Source of the DNA: Rhodobacteraceae bacterium Alg231-04 | GTDB taxonomy: Bacteria > Pseudomonadota > Alphaproteobacteria > Rhodobacterales > Rhodobacteraceae | Reading direction: 5' to 3' | Assembly: GCA_900143635.1 (NCBI GenBank) | Contig: FREY01000009.1 | Span: 1-64,000, forward strand | DNA: 64,000 nt | Shown: positions 1 to 7,420 of the stretch, piece after piece | Position numbering within the stretch: the first letter of the stretch is position 1 | Layout of the letters: the number at the start of each line of letters is the position of its first letter | Translations under genes and position numbers: made by a program | Notes under the pieces: model-generated | What the model was told of the DNA's origin: nothing | The model's input: only the letters and a program-made list of their open reading frames with translations | Database searches by the model: none

Positions 1-426
1 CGTCCTGCCGCGATGATCATGCCCAAATGGCTCCGAACCACTGTCAAACAAACCCATCAGTTTTGGAAAACTACGCCGCAACCCATTCTCCCTGGGTTGC
101 TCAACCATTCGCGGTCCCCGCAAATAGCATCAACGGGCACAATCCCGACTATGCTTTCCCCATAGGAACCGTCAAGGCCACGCGGCTTCCACCTTGGGAG
201 GATTTCCAACGCGAGCCGCAGTAAGTCCACGCCGAAACCTGGCACTCCGGCCCGCATCGAAAATCCTTCACCAAAGCGGAAGTTCACTGGAGGCTTACAA
301 TGGTCCGCTTCGGAAACTGCAAGCGACAGTTTGTGTTCCACTGGGTCGGGCTGATGACATTTCATCATCAGGCCCGACATCTGAAGTGGACAGGCCGTCC
401 TCACCTCTCGGCCTGAGCCAACGTTC
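1..426. other. Left edge, no recognisable gene
   Basis: This stretch lies downstream of the MFS gene and runs to the window edge. Plus frame 1 is open from base 1 to about 165, so it could be the tail of a gene from outside the window, but its translation shows no family I recognise. A minus-strand reading frame at 57-464 overlaps the end of the MFS gene and also lacks recognisable motifs. I call no gene here. Confidence 0.4.
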
Positions 427-1638
427 TCAGTGGCGTCGCGCAGCCTGCCAAACCAGTGGTGCAAGAACGATGGCGATGAACGGGAAGATCAAAGCGTTGA
501 TCAGATGCCATCCCGAGGCTTGCATCAGCGTGCCCGAAAAGAACGACAGTGCCGCAACTGTGCCGAACACCGCAAAATCATTCACCCCTTGGGCTCGGGC
601 GCGCTCTTCCTCGGTGTGGGCGTCCGCGACCATGGCTGTCGCGCCGATGAACCCGAAGTTCCAGCCGATACCCAATAGAATAAGTGAGATGAAGAAATGT
701 CCAAGGGTTAGCCCGGTTAGCGCAACTGCGCCGGAGACGCCGATAATGATCAAACCCGCAGCCGTGACCCTTTCTTTGCCAAAGCGGGCGATGAGTTTGC
801 CGGTCACAAGACTTGGCGCAAACATCGCCAAAACATGCCACTGAATGCCCCACGCAGCGTGGTCAATCGAGTGCCCGCAACCAACCATGGCCAGCGGCGC
901 GGCGGTCATCACGAATGACATCAAGCCGTAAGACACGACACCTGCTGCAACCCCAAGTAGGAATTTTGGTGAGGCCAGCAGCCGAGGCACAGTGCGTCCG
1001 CCCTCTGCCGTGGTGACGGGCTCTGTGACGGTATTTGTTTTAGTGCGCAGCCGGGTCAGGACAAAGAAAGCGAGCAAGGCCAGCCCCGCTTGGCTGATAA
1101 AGCTGCCAGCAAACGGAACGCCTGGGATCACGTCGCGCGTCGCAATGACAAGCTGTGGCCCGATGACCGCGGCAATTGGCCCACCAACCATCACCCATGA
1201 AATGGCCCGCGCCCGGTCTGCACCATCGCGCCCGTCAGCCGCGGCAAAGCGGTAGGATTGCACGTAGGAGGCATAAAGCCCTGCAAGAAATGTTCCCAGA
1301 CAGAAGAACGCAAAGGCGCCGAAGGATGTCGCGCCAGCAGCGACCAGCCCGGATAGAATACCGATCAACGCACCAAGCAGGTATCCGTTCCGACGCCCAT
1401 ATTGGCGCATGATCCAAGCCGCGGGCAATGTCCCCAGCGCCAATCCGAGGTTGTAGATACTGACCGGCAGCGTCGCCAAGGCAGGATCAGGAGACAGGTC
1501 TTGCCCCACCAATCCGCCCAAGGAAATGACAATAGGCCCGCTTGCGGCCCCCAAGGATTGGGCGAGGATCAGAACTGCAAGATTTTGCCGAAAGCCGAGA
1601 CCTCCGGATTGCGTTGGGGCGGTCATTGTCTGTGTCAT
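427..1638 (-). CDS. MFS permease
   Basis: A 403-residue protein with about twelve hydrophobic segments, typical of a major facilitator superfamily transporter in the inner membrane. The loop between helices 2 and 3 reads MRQYGRRNGY, matching the conserved basic MFS loop. A short hydrophilic stretch (TKTNTVTEPV) lies between the two six-helix halves. It is the last gene of a minus-strand operon that begins with a cupin gene, 85 bases after the amine oxidase gene. Transport direction and substrate cannot be read from sequence; with an oxidase and an SDR upstream and a TetR-type repressor opposite, either export of a toxic compound or uptake of the operon's substrate is plausible. Confidence 0.85.
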   Translation of the reverse strand: MTQTMTAPTQSGGLGFRQNLAVLILAQSLGAASGPIVISLGGLVGQDLSPDPALATLPVSIYNLGLALGTLPAAWIMRQYGRRNGYLLGALIGILSGLVAAGATSFGAFAFFCLGTFLAGLYASYVQSYRFAAADGRDGADRARAISWVMVGGPIAAVIGPQLVIATRDVIPGVPFAGSFISQAGLALLAFFVLTRLRTKTNTVTEPVTTAEGGRTVPRLLASPKFLLGVAAGVVSYGLMSFVMTAAPLAMVGCGHSIDHAAWGIQWHVLAMFAPSLVTGKLIARFGKERVTAAGLIIIGVSGAVALTGLTLGHFFISLILLGIGWNFGFIGATAMVADAHTEEERARAQGVNDFAVFGTVAALSFFSGTLMQASGWHLINALIFPFIAIVLAPLVWQAARRH

Positions 1639-1723
1639 TCAAAGCCGTTTTTCTGATCACGGCGGATGCCATCAGGCGCTGCATTTAGAGTTTTCAAAGT
1701 TTTGGGATGCCCGGCCGGAGAAA

Positions 1724-2809
1724 TCAGTTTGGAACCGTCAACGCGATTGCGATCCGGTCGGCCACCCGTTCAGCGGCTTCCAAGGCACCCTCCAGAAACC
1801 CTCCGAATTCTGGCGCGGTTTCGGTTGAGCCGAAGTGCAGCCCGCGTGCCGAGAGGCCGCGCAAATTCGGGGGCAAGCCGTAGGTTGGATGTTGCCGGAC
1901 AGGTTGCCGATCTCGCGGGTGTGCGATCTCTGGTGCCGTTGCCCAGTCCTGTAAGACCAGGTCTTTTGGGGTGGCCATCTCCGCGCCGAATATCGCCGTC
2001 AGTTGCGCCTTTGCCAGGTGCAACATTTCATCTCTGTGGGCGATACGGACATCCGCAGGCACCCCAACAAACCCGAAAAGGGCATAGGGTCCGCCTGTCA
2101 TCGGCGAGGCATCATGGATTTCGACCATCGGACCGAGTTGACTCATGGCGTCCCCCGACAGCCCGGCATTTCGCCAATGGGGATTGTCATAGACGGCGAT
2201 GATCTTTGCCTGACCGGCCATCCAGGTCGGAACAGCCTTCAATGTCTGCAATTGTGTGGCATCCAGAGCCGGTTCAAACGACACGGTTTCAGCAATGACC
2301 CGAGGTGGGATAGCCAGCACAATCTGGCGCGCTTGAATAGTTAACGGTATACCGTTCTGGTCCAGTTTAGCCATTATATTGCACGCAGAATGGTCAACCG
2401 AGATCAATCGCGTGCTGGTCAGCATCTTTGAAGGGTCAAGCACTCCCGCCAAGGCATCGATCAAGCTGCCGATGCCGCCAGCCAGCCGGTAAGATCCCTC
2501 CATCGAGGCGAAACCGCGCCCGCGCTGAACCACACCGCTTTGATCCTGAAACATCAAGTCACCGGTCGAGAATTGTTCAAATACCGGGATCTGGAACCGC
2601 TGGGCAAGTGCGGCCATGCGTGGCTGACCGAACCAGAACCAGGCAGGGCCAAGGTCAAATCTGCCGCCCGAAAGCTCTTTGGTCAGGATGCGACCGCCAA
2701 GGCGGCTCTGTGCCTCGACCAACAGGAAATCCTTGCTTTGACCGGCAAGATGGTCGGCAAGGGCAAGGCCGGACAGGCCGCCGCCAATAATGAGAATATC
2801 GGTCTGCAT
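1724..2809 (-). CDS. FAD-dependent amine oxidase-like flavoprotein
   Basis: A 361-residue flavoprotein. Residues 5-30 form a Rossmann dinucleotide site (IIGGGLSGLALADHL) followed by an acidic residue that would bind the FAD ribose (LLVEAQSRLGGRI). The C-terminal end (FGSTETAPEFGGFLEGALEA) is the second FAD-contact motif of the flavin monoamine oxidase family. At 361 residues it is shorter than most family members (about 450), implying a reduced substrate domain. The start codon overlaps the stop codon of the SDR gene (TGATG arrangement), so the two are translationally coupled. Likely to oxidise an amine or other small reduced substrate; which one is unknown. Confidence 0.8.
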   Translation of the reverse strand: MQTDILIIGGGLSGLALADHLAGQSKDFLLVEAQSRLGGRILTKELSGGRFDLGPAWFWFGQPRMAALAQRFQIPVFEQFSTGDLMFQDQSGVVQRGRGFASMEGSYRLAGGIGSLIDALAGVLDPSKMLTSTRLISVDHSACNIMAKLDQNGIPLTIQARQIVLAIPPRVIAETVSFEPALDATQLQTLKAVPTWMAGQAKIIAVYDNPHWRNAGLSGDAMSQLGPMVEIHDASPMTGGPYALFGFVGVPADVRIAHRDEMLHLAKAQLTAIFGAEMATPKDLVLQDWATAPEIAHPRDRQPVRQHPTYGLPPNLRGLSARGLHFGSTETAPEFGGFLEGALEAAERVADRIAIALTVPN

Positions 2810-3486
2810 CAGAATGTCTCGCCCATCGGTCTGAGGTCCAGCTCATGGGTCCATGTGGATTTCGGTTGATCAGCCAAGGCCAGATAGGTTTGGGCAATAT
2901 CGTCGGGCTTCATCATCCGCGCCGGGTCGATGCTGTGCAGCGTGCGGCTCGCGTCTGTGTCTACAATGCCATCAAGGATCACATGCGCAACATGCACGCC
3001 CTTTGGTCCGTATTCCCGCGCCAGCGATTGGGTCAACCCCCGCAATCCCGCCTTGGCCGAGGCGAAGGCGGCGAATTTCGCGCCGCCGCGCAGGCTGGCC
3101 GTTGCGCCCGAAACGATGAAGGTGCCACCGCCGTTTTCCTCCATCGCCGGCAAGACGCCGCGCGCCAAGTTGACCGCAGACAGAACCATCGCCCGCCACG
3201 TCGCCTCAAAATCCGCGTTGGCGGTGCCTTCAAAGCCGGAGATCACCAATTTCGCGGTATTGTGCACCACCAGCTTTGGAGCGCCATGGCTGCTGATCAG
3301 CCCCGACACTGCACGGGCGGTCTGATCGGCTTCAGCCAGATCTACAGCGAGGGTTGCGGCATTGGCCCGGTCCGGAACCGTGCAGTTCAGCCCGATGGCG
3401 TTGTATCCATTCTCATCAAGTGAGCGCACCAGGGTTTGCCCAAGGCCCGCACCGGCCCCGGCAACAATTGCGAGTGGGTTTGACAT
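2809..3486 (-). CDS. Short-chain dehydrogenase/reductase, Tyr replaced by Phe
   Basis: A 225-residue SDR-fold protein. The NAD(P)-binding glycine motif is AGAGAGLGQTL near the N terminus and the helix 4 signature reads HNTAK where classical members have NNAG. Catalytic Ser is present (FIVSGATAS), but the usual YxxxK reads FASAK, so the catalytic Tyr is a Phe. I chose the ATG at 3486 because it follows the upstream cupin stop by one base; the frame is open further upstream but that part overlaps the cupin gene. The Phe variant suggests a changed mechanism or a non-catalytic role; I have the impression that an FASAK subgroup of SDRs exists, but this is from memory. Confidence 0.8.
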   Translation of the reverse strand: MSNPLAIVAGAGAGLGQTLVRSLDENGYNAIGLNCTVPDRANAATLAVDLAEADQTARAVSGLISSHGAPKLVVHNTAKLVISGFEGTANADFEATWRAMVLSAVNLARGVLPAMEENGGGTFIVSGATASLRGGAKFAAFASAKAGLRGLTQSLAREYGPKGVHVAHVILDGIVDTDASRTLHSIDPARMMKPDDIAQTYLALADQPKSTWTHELDLRPMGETF

Positions 3487-3487
3487 G

Positions 3488-4168
3488 TCAGCCTCCGACA
3501 TTCGGAGCGGTGGGGGTTTTGGCCAGATGGCCGGACTTGACCCAAAGCCGCGCGCCCTCAGCGCCAGCAACGGCACTCAGCGGCGCATTCGGGGGCAGGC
3601 GGAGCCATGAATTACGCGTGAAAGTCTCACCGCCCTCGGTAAAGCTGCCTGCAATCACCAGTACTTCGAACCCGTTATGGCCCGCTTCACTTACCGTTGC
3701 GTTCGCGTCCCAAATCTCAATCCGCACCCGCTCTTGCGTGTCTTCGAACAGAGGGATCTGCGCCACGCCACCGCGCACCGGCGACGGTGTCTTGGCAGTT
3801 GTGTCGATGGTGATCTGATGGCGATCCTCCATATCGAACTGCCAGAGTTTGACAAAGATCGTAGCCCCCTGCGCCGAGCTTGGGGTATGGGCAGATGTCG
3901 GTGGGTTGCGTACATAGGTGCCCACGGGAAAATCGCCGTGCTCATCCTGAAACACGCCGTCCAGCACCAGAAACTCCTCGCCACCGGTATGGGTATGAGC
4001 AGAAAACGAGCTGCCCGGTGCATAGCGGACAATGGTTGTCGCACGCGCCACTTCATCACCGATCCGGTCGAGCATCCGTCGGTCCACGCCTTTCATCGGC
4101 GATGCAACCCAAGGCTCCTGGTCGGAATGCACCGCGGCGCGGTCTTCGAAGTTTGCGTTCAGTTCCAT
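3488..4168 (-). CDS. ChrR-like bicupin protein
   Basis: A 226-residue protein with two cupin halves. The N-terminal half (about residues 45-110) carries a complete metal site: HTHTGGEE followed about 25 residues later by SAHTP. The C-terminal half (about 125-215) keeps the fold pattern (GHNGFEVLVIAGSF) but has lost most metal ligands. Domain order resembles the cupin domain of the anti-sigma factor ChrR, but no anti-sigma N-terminal domain and no sigma factor gene are nearby, so an enzymatic role (isomerase or dioxygenase) is as likely. First gene of the operon; its promoter must lie in the 200-base region shared with the divergent TetR gene, which contains two operator palindromes. Confidence 0.75.
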   Translation of the reverse strand: MELNANFEDRAAVHSDQEPWVASPMKGVDRRMLDRIGDEVARATTIVRYAPGSSFSAHTHTGGEEFLVLDGVFQDEHGDFPVGTYVRNPPTSAHTPSSAQGATIFVKLWQFDMEDRHQITIDTTAKTPSPVRGGVAQIPLFEDTQERVRIEIWDANATVSEAGHNGFEVLVIAGSFTEGGETFTRNSWLRLPPNAPLSAVAGAEGARLWVKSGHLAKTPTAPNVGG

Positions 4169-4287
4169 GCGACTTTCCTTCTGTTCGGGTCTGGTGAAAA
4201 CCGCGGCAACCGGTCAAGTGGTTCGGCAAGTGCGCGAGTGTCAGGCCCTGAAGTTACCGATCAGCTTCTTTTGTTCAAGCAGCCTAT

Positions 4288-4301
4288 CTATCAGTTGATA
4301 G
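4288..4301. promoter_or_regulatory. Operator palindrome, copy 1
   Basis: The sequence CTATCAGTTGATAG is an inverted repeat of CTATCA around two central bases. The same 14-base design recurs at 4343-4356, 55 bases away. It sits between the divergent cupin and TetR genes, the expected place for a TetR-family operator. Confidence 0.75.
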
Positions 4302-4342
4302 AGCTGGAGATAGATGTTGCGCGCAGCACTGTCAACATCTAC

Positions 4343-4356
4343 CTATCACCTGATAG
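4343..4356. promoter_or_regulatory. Operator palindrome, copy 2
   Basis: CTATCACCTGATAG has the same half-sites as copy 1 and differs only in the two central bases. It ends 13 bases before the GTG start of the TetR gene and just before its ribosome-binding site, so binding here should repress the regulator itself. Confidence 0.75.
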
Positions 4357-4369
4357 ATTGGAGATCTGC

Positions 4370-4915
4370 GTGCCCCTGACAACCAAAGAAAGAATTCTGC
4401 AAGCCGCCGAAAAACGCGTGCGTGGCGCGGGCTTTGCCGCGATGAGTTTTCGTGATCTGGCAGAGGACGTGGGTATCAAGAGCGCGAGCGTACACTATCA
4501 CTTTCCAACCAAGCCCGATCTGGGCGAGGCATTGGTCGACCGCTATGCCAGCCAATTCAAGGAACATCTCGACAAGATCGACACCGAAACATTGCAGGCC
4601 GCGTTGGAAAGTTTCGTTGCCCTCTATTCAGGCGCGTTGGTCCTGGACGAATCCATCTGTCTTTGCGCAATCATGGGTGCCGAAGCCATCGGGCTGCCCA
4701 AGAATGTGAACCAAAAAACAAAAACGTTCTTCGAAATGAACAGAGTATGGCTCTACACGCTGCTTGAGCGCCATGGCGTTAAACACGCCGAAGACACCGC
4801 CAGTCTGATAGTCGCGGCATTGGAAGGCGGCATGATCGTCGCGTCTACTTCCCGCGATCGAGCTTTGTTCGATCAAACAGCGAAAGCCGCCCTTCGCCAC
4901 GTTGCCGAATACTGA
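4370..4915 (+). CDS. TetR/AcrR-family repressor
   Basis: A 181-residue regulator. Residues 1-50 form a typical TetR helix-turn-helix: TTKERILQAAEK, then MSFRDLAEDVGIKSASVHYHF, the recognition helix signature. The rest is a helical ligand domain. I chose the GTG at 4370 because a GGAG ribosome site (4360-4363) lies six bases upstream and the HTH begins right after it; the longer open frame upstream overlaps the cupin gene. It reads divergently from the cupin operon, and two matching palindromes lie between, so it probably represses both that operon and itself until a small ligand binds. Confidence 0.88.
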   Translation: MPLTTKERILQAAEKRVRGAGFAAMSFRDLAEDVGIKSASVHYHFPTKPDLGEALVDRYASQFKEHLDKIDTETLQAALESFVALYSGALVLDESICLCAIMGAEAIGLPKNVNQKTKTFFEMNRVWLYTLLERHGVKHAEDTASLIVAALEGGMIVASTSRDRALFDQTAKAALRHVAEY

Positions 4916-5103
4916 CCGATTGGGCTCGGAACGGACCTTAGCTGCGCGACAGAATAATGACTGATCAACCGGACAAGGTTGCAGCCCCCTTGCCCGAATG
5001 CCCGCGCTTATGCAGACTTCTATGCAGATGAGAAGTGCTTGTTTTTCCGCCAGGTCTGTTGGCATACGGACCAGAGCGGCCCTTGCTTTGGGAGGAGCGT
5101 GTC

Positions 5104-5943
5104 ATGACATCCAAGACAGAAGAGGCCACACCACCGAACAATCTCGCACCGCGGCCGCCGGGCCTGCCCACGGTCAACAAGGTGACTGCAGCAGATATCA
5201 CGGCGTCGCTGAAGGCCGGGTTCGCCGATTTTCTGGCCCGTCCGGTCATGAGTGGTTTCTTCGGCTTATTCTACGCGATCTTCGGCATCCTGATGGTCTG
5301 GAGCCTCATCTGGCTCGGCAAGATCTGGATGATCATCCCTGCTATTGTCGGCTTTCCACTGGTGGCGCCTTTTGCCGCTGCCGGGCTCTATGAAATGTCG
5401 CGCCGGATGCAGCGGGGTGAGGATTTTGGCTGGTCGGACATCCTCACCGTGATTGCCAGGCAAAGCAAACGGGAGATGGGCTGGATGGCTTTTGTCACCC
5501 TGTTCATTTTCTGGGTGTGGATGTACCAGGTGCGTCTCTGGCTTGCACTTATCCTGCAAGATGCTTCTTTTTCCGATTTCGAAGGGTTCTGGACCACCGT
5601 GTTCTTTACCCCGCAGGGTTGGACCTTCCTTGCCATCGGCACCTGCGCCGGCGCGTTCCTGTCGGCAGTCCTGTTCACGGTGACCGTCGTGGCCATGCCC
5701 ATGCTGCTGGAACGAGAAATCGATTTCGTGTCCGCGATGCTGACCTCTATCCGCGCTGTCACCAAAAGCCCGGTAGTTATGCTCTGCTGGGCGGCGATCA
5801 CCGCGGTTACCATGCTGGTGTCGCTGGTTCCGGCCTTTCTGGGCCTGATCGTCACCTTGCCGGTTCTCGGCCACACAACATGGCACCTCTACCAGCGGGC
5901 CGTACCGCCAGAGAAGACAAAACCCAGTGAGCCTTCAGCCTGA
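5104..5943 (+). CDS. DUF2189 integral membrane protein
   Basis: A 279-residue membrane protein with about six hydrophobic helices after a hydrophilic, proline-rich N terminus of some 45 residues. The pattern (conserved VNKVTAADI entry, MSGFFGLFYAIFG first helix, MYEMSRRMQRGE-type loop) fits the DUF2189 family, whose function is not established. The ATG at 5104 has a strong GGGAGGAG site 6-13 bases upstream, so it is preferred over an in-frame ATG at 5035. It stands alone between the TetR gene and the left cysK-tail repeat. Confidence 0.8.
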   Translation: MTSKTEEATPPNNLAPRPPGLPTVNKVTAADITASLKAGFADFLARPVMSGFFGLFYAIFGILMVWSLIWLGKIWMIIPAIVGFPLVAPFAAAGLYEMSRRMQRGEDFGWSDILTVIARQSKREMGWMAFVTLFIFWVWMYQVRLWLALILQDASFSDFEGFWTTVFFTPQGWTFLAIGTCAGAFLSAVLFTVTVVAMPMLLEREIDFVSAMLTSIRAVTKSPVVMLCWAAITAVTMLVSLVPAFLGLIVTLPVLGHTTWHLYQRAVPPEKTKPSEPSA

Positions 5944-5970
5944 ACCACGTCATGCCTTTCCTGCCTTGCT

Positions 5971-6115
5971 CAAGGGTTAGTATAAGCCCTTGGACATTGC
6001 GGCATCAGAAATCGCGTAAAAGCGCCGTGGGGCGGCTTGGTACTGGAAACCGGGCGTAGAGGCAAACAGAGCTGCCTCATCCGCAACCATTTCCGCTTCG
6101 ACCCCATCAAACAAC
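5971..6115 (-). pseudogene. Duplicated cysK 3' end (left repeat copy)
   Basis: Read on the minus strand this encodes the last ~26 residues of CysK: SLFDGVEAEMVADEAAL then ASTPGFQY, against TPLFDGIDAEMDADEVAL then ASTPGFQY in the intact gene ending at 13317. By eye the DNA is about 85 percent identical over roughly 100 bases. The TGA stop of the real gene is CAA here, so the frame runs on for some 18 codons. A degenerate version of the cysK terminator hairpin (CAAGGG at 5971, CCCTTG at 5987) is included. It is truncated at its 5' side near 6115, where E2 sequence begins. It is a non-functional remnant forming one boundary of the accessory block 6116-13246. Confidence 0.85.
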
Positions 6116-6316
6116 GACGCGGTGAGCCCACCGTACACCGGCATTCTGACCGTGGGCGCTGGGACACAAAATCCGGTTATAGGCGAAGACGGCGAGCTGA
6201 AAGTGGCCACCGTGATGAGCGTCTCCAAGGCGGTCGACCACCGCGTCATCGAGGGCGCGCAGCCGCAAAAGGCGACTGTCCAGAACCTTGAAAACCCGCT
6301 GACCATGTTGGCCTGA
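6116..6316 (+). pseudogene. Pyruvate dehydrogenase E2 C-terminal remnant
   Basis: The frame encodes about 66 residues resembling the very end of dihydrolipoamide acetyltransferase: AGTQNPVIGEDGELKVATVM, then SVSKAVDHRVIEGA, ending NLENPLTMLA. Intact E2 proteins have the catalytic DHRxxDG motif here; this copy has DHRVIEG, and about seven residues appear lost after GA. The rest of E2, including lipoyl and most of the catalytic domain, is absent. The fragment starts exactly where the cysK remnant stops, the two reading outward from one junction. It is a 5'-truncated pseudogene marking a recombination endpoint. Confidence 0.8.
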
Positions 6317-6332
6317 GCGGTGGCTCCTTGAG

Positions 6333-6358
6333 ACAGAAAAGCCCCGGCACAATACCGG
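6333..6358 (+). terminator. Probable E2 terminator hairpin
   Basis: Seventeen bases after the E2 remnant stop lies a CCCGG/CCGGG hairpin with a seven-base loop, followed by CCCATTTTATT. It was probably carried along with the truncated E2 tail. Confidence 0.5.
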
Positions 6359-6681
6359 GCCCATTTTATTGCCGCTATATGCGCCGAGCGACGAAAATAT
6401 TTAGTCGGTTATACGGACTTTGCCGCCGTTCGTTGTACACACAGCCTGGGCGGTCCAGAGTGTCCGATCTGCGCAGAAAGCGCCCTTTGCAAAGTCGGTA
6501 AGTCCTACGCCGCGACACCTCCCAACAGACCCATTTGTTTCACTGGCAGGAAGCACAAAATTTCCGGTCTAGAGGCAATTCCGTTGTTTAATCGTGTATT
6601 GGCAGAGCGCTGATAGGTTTTCTCTATGCTCTTGCATACGGGAAATGACTGTATTCCCTTTGTCGTTTTTCATGTGTTCCG
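6359..6681. other. Gap with no recognisable gene
   Basis: This 320-base stretch between the E2 tail and the racemase stop shows no reading frame with recognisable motifs and no clear hairpin. It is likely leftover sequence at the island edge. Confidence 0.4.
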
Positions 6682-7407
6682 CTAGTTAGCGCCAAAATAC
6701 TTCAGCCGTGAAACGACTTCGTGCATCATTGTGGACAAGGTTGTCAGATCAAAAACTGGGCGGCCCAAAACCTCTTGCAGCCGGTGCGCATATGGCGGCA
6801 GATCGGTGCATTCCAGCACGATTGCGCCAATGTCTGGCGACTGCGCCAATAAGGTGCGCCCTGACTCAAGTACTTCCATTTCCACCTTGGCCAGATCCAT
6901 CCCATTGCGTTCGTTGCGCAGAATCACGGCGGCAAATTCCTCAGTATTCTCCAACCCCTGCACAACAATCGGAATACCCTCACAGCCGGCCCCGGCAATA
7001 TGTTTTTCCGTCAAAGACGGGGCCGAAGCGGTCAGCACACCAACCGGTGCCCGCGTCATCTGGAAGGCCAAAGGAACCTGCAGCAGTGATGAAACAAACA
7101 CCGGGATCGATACCGCATCTGCAATTTCCTTCTGGAACATGGCGAGGAACCCACAGGACCCGGTAATTGCCCGCACGCCCTGTGCCTCAAGCCGCCGCGC
7201 CGCAGCAAGGATAGGTTTCAGCATGTCTGGCGAAGGGTTGTTCAGCAGCTCAGGTACGGTAATCCCGTGCAGGATTTCATAGGTCGTGGTGAAAGGTAGA
7301 CCTGACGGGTTTTTGATATGTCCCGGAGGTTTGGGGAAATAGCTCTCCAGCGACAGCACACCAATCGAGATCCCACAAATATTCTGGCCGCCTGGCAAGT
7401 AGGTCAT
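6682..7407 (-). CDS. Asp/Glu/hydantoin racemase-superfamily protein
   Basis: A 241-residue protein of the aspartate/glutamate racemase superfamily, which also includes maleate isomerase and arylmalonate decarboxylase. Two cysteines sit where the family's catalytic pair lies: GSCGFLAMFQ in the middle and VLECTDLPPY near the C terminus, one per half-domain. This predicts cofactor-independent racemisation, probably of an amino acid or a related acid. It is the distal gene of the operon TAXI binding protein, TRAP permease, flavin dehydrogenase, racemase. In that setting it could interconvert stereoisomers before or after oxidation by the flavoenzyme. Confidence 0.8.
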   Translation of the reverse strand: MTYLPGGQNICGISIGVLSLESYFPKPPGHIKNPSGLPFTTTYEILHGITVPELLNNPSPDMLKPILAAARRLEAQGVRAITGSCGFLAMFQKEIADAVSIPVFVSSLLQVPLAFQMTRAPVGVLTASAPSLTEKHIAGAGCEGIPIVVQGLENTEEFAAVILRNERNGMDLAKVEMEVLESGRTLLAQSPDIGAIVLECTDLPPYAHRLQEVLGRPVFDLTTLSTMMHEVVSRLKYFGAN

Positions 7408-7420
7408 TAGCTTTCCTTAG

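Noticed and set aside
57-464. Minus-strand frame with a GDREWL segment recalling transposase text
   Set aside because: The resemblance is to a few residues only, the frame overlaps the end of the MFS gene, and no inverted repeats or other transposase motifs are present.
3677-4369. Long N-terminal extension of the first TetR regulator
   Set aside because: It overlaps the cupin gene and the operators, and a GTG with a good ribosome site immediately precedes the helix-turn-helix.
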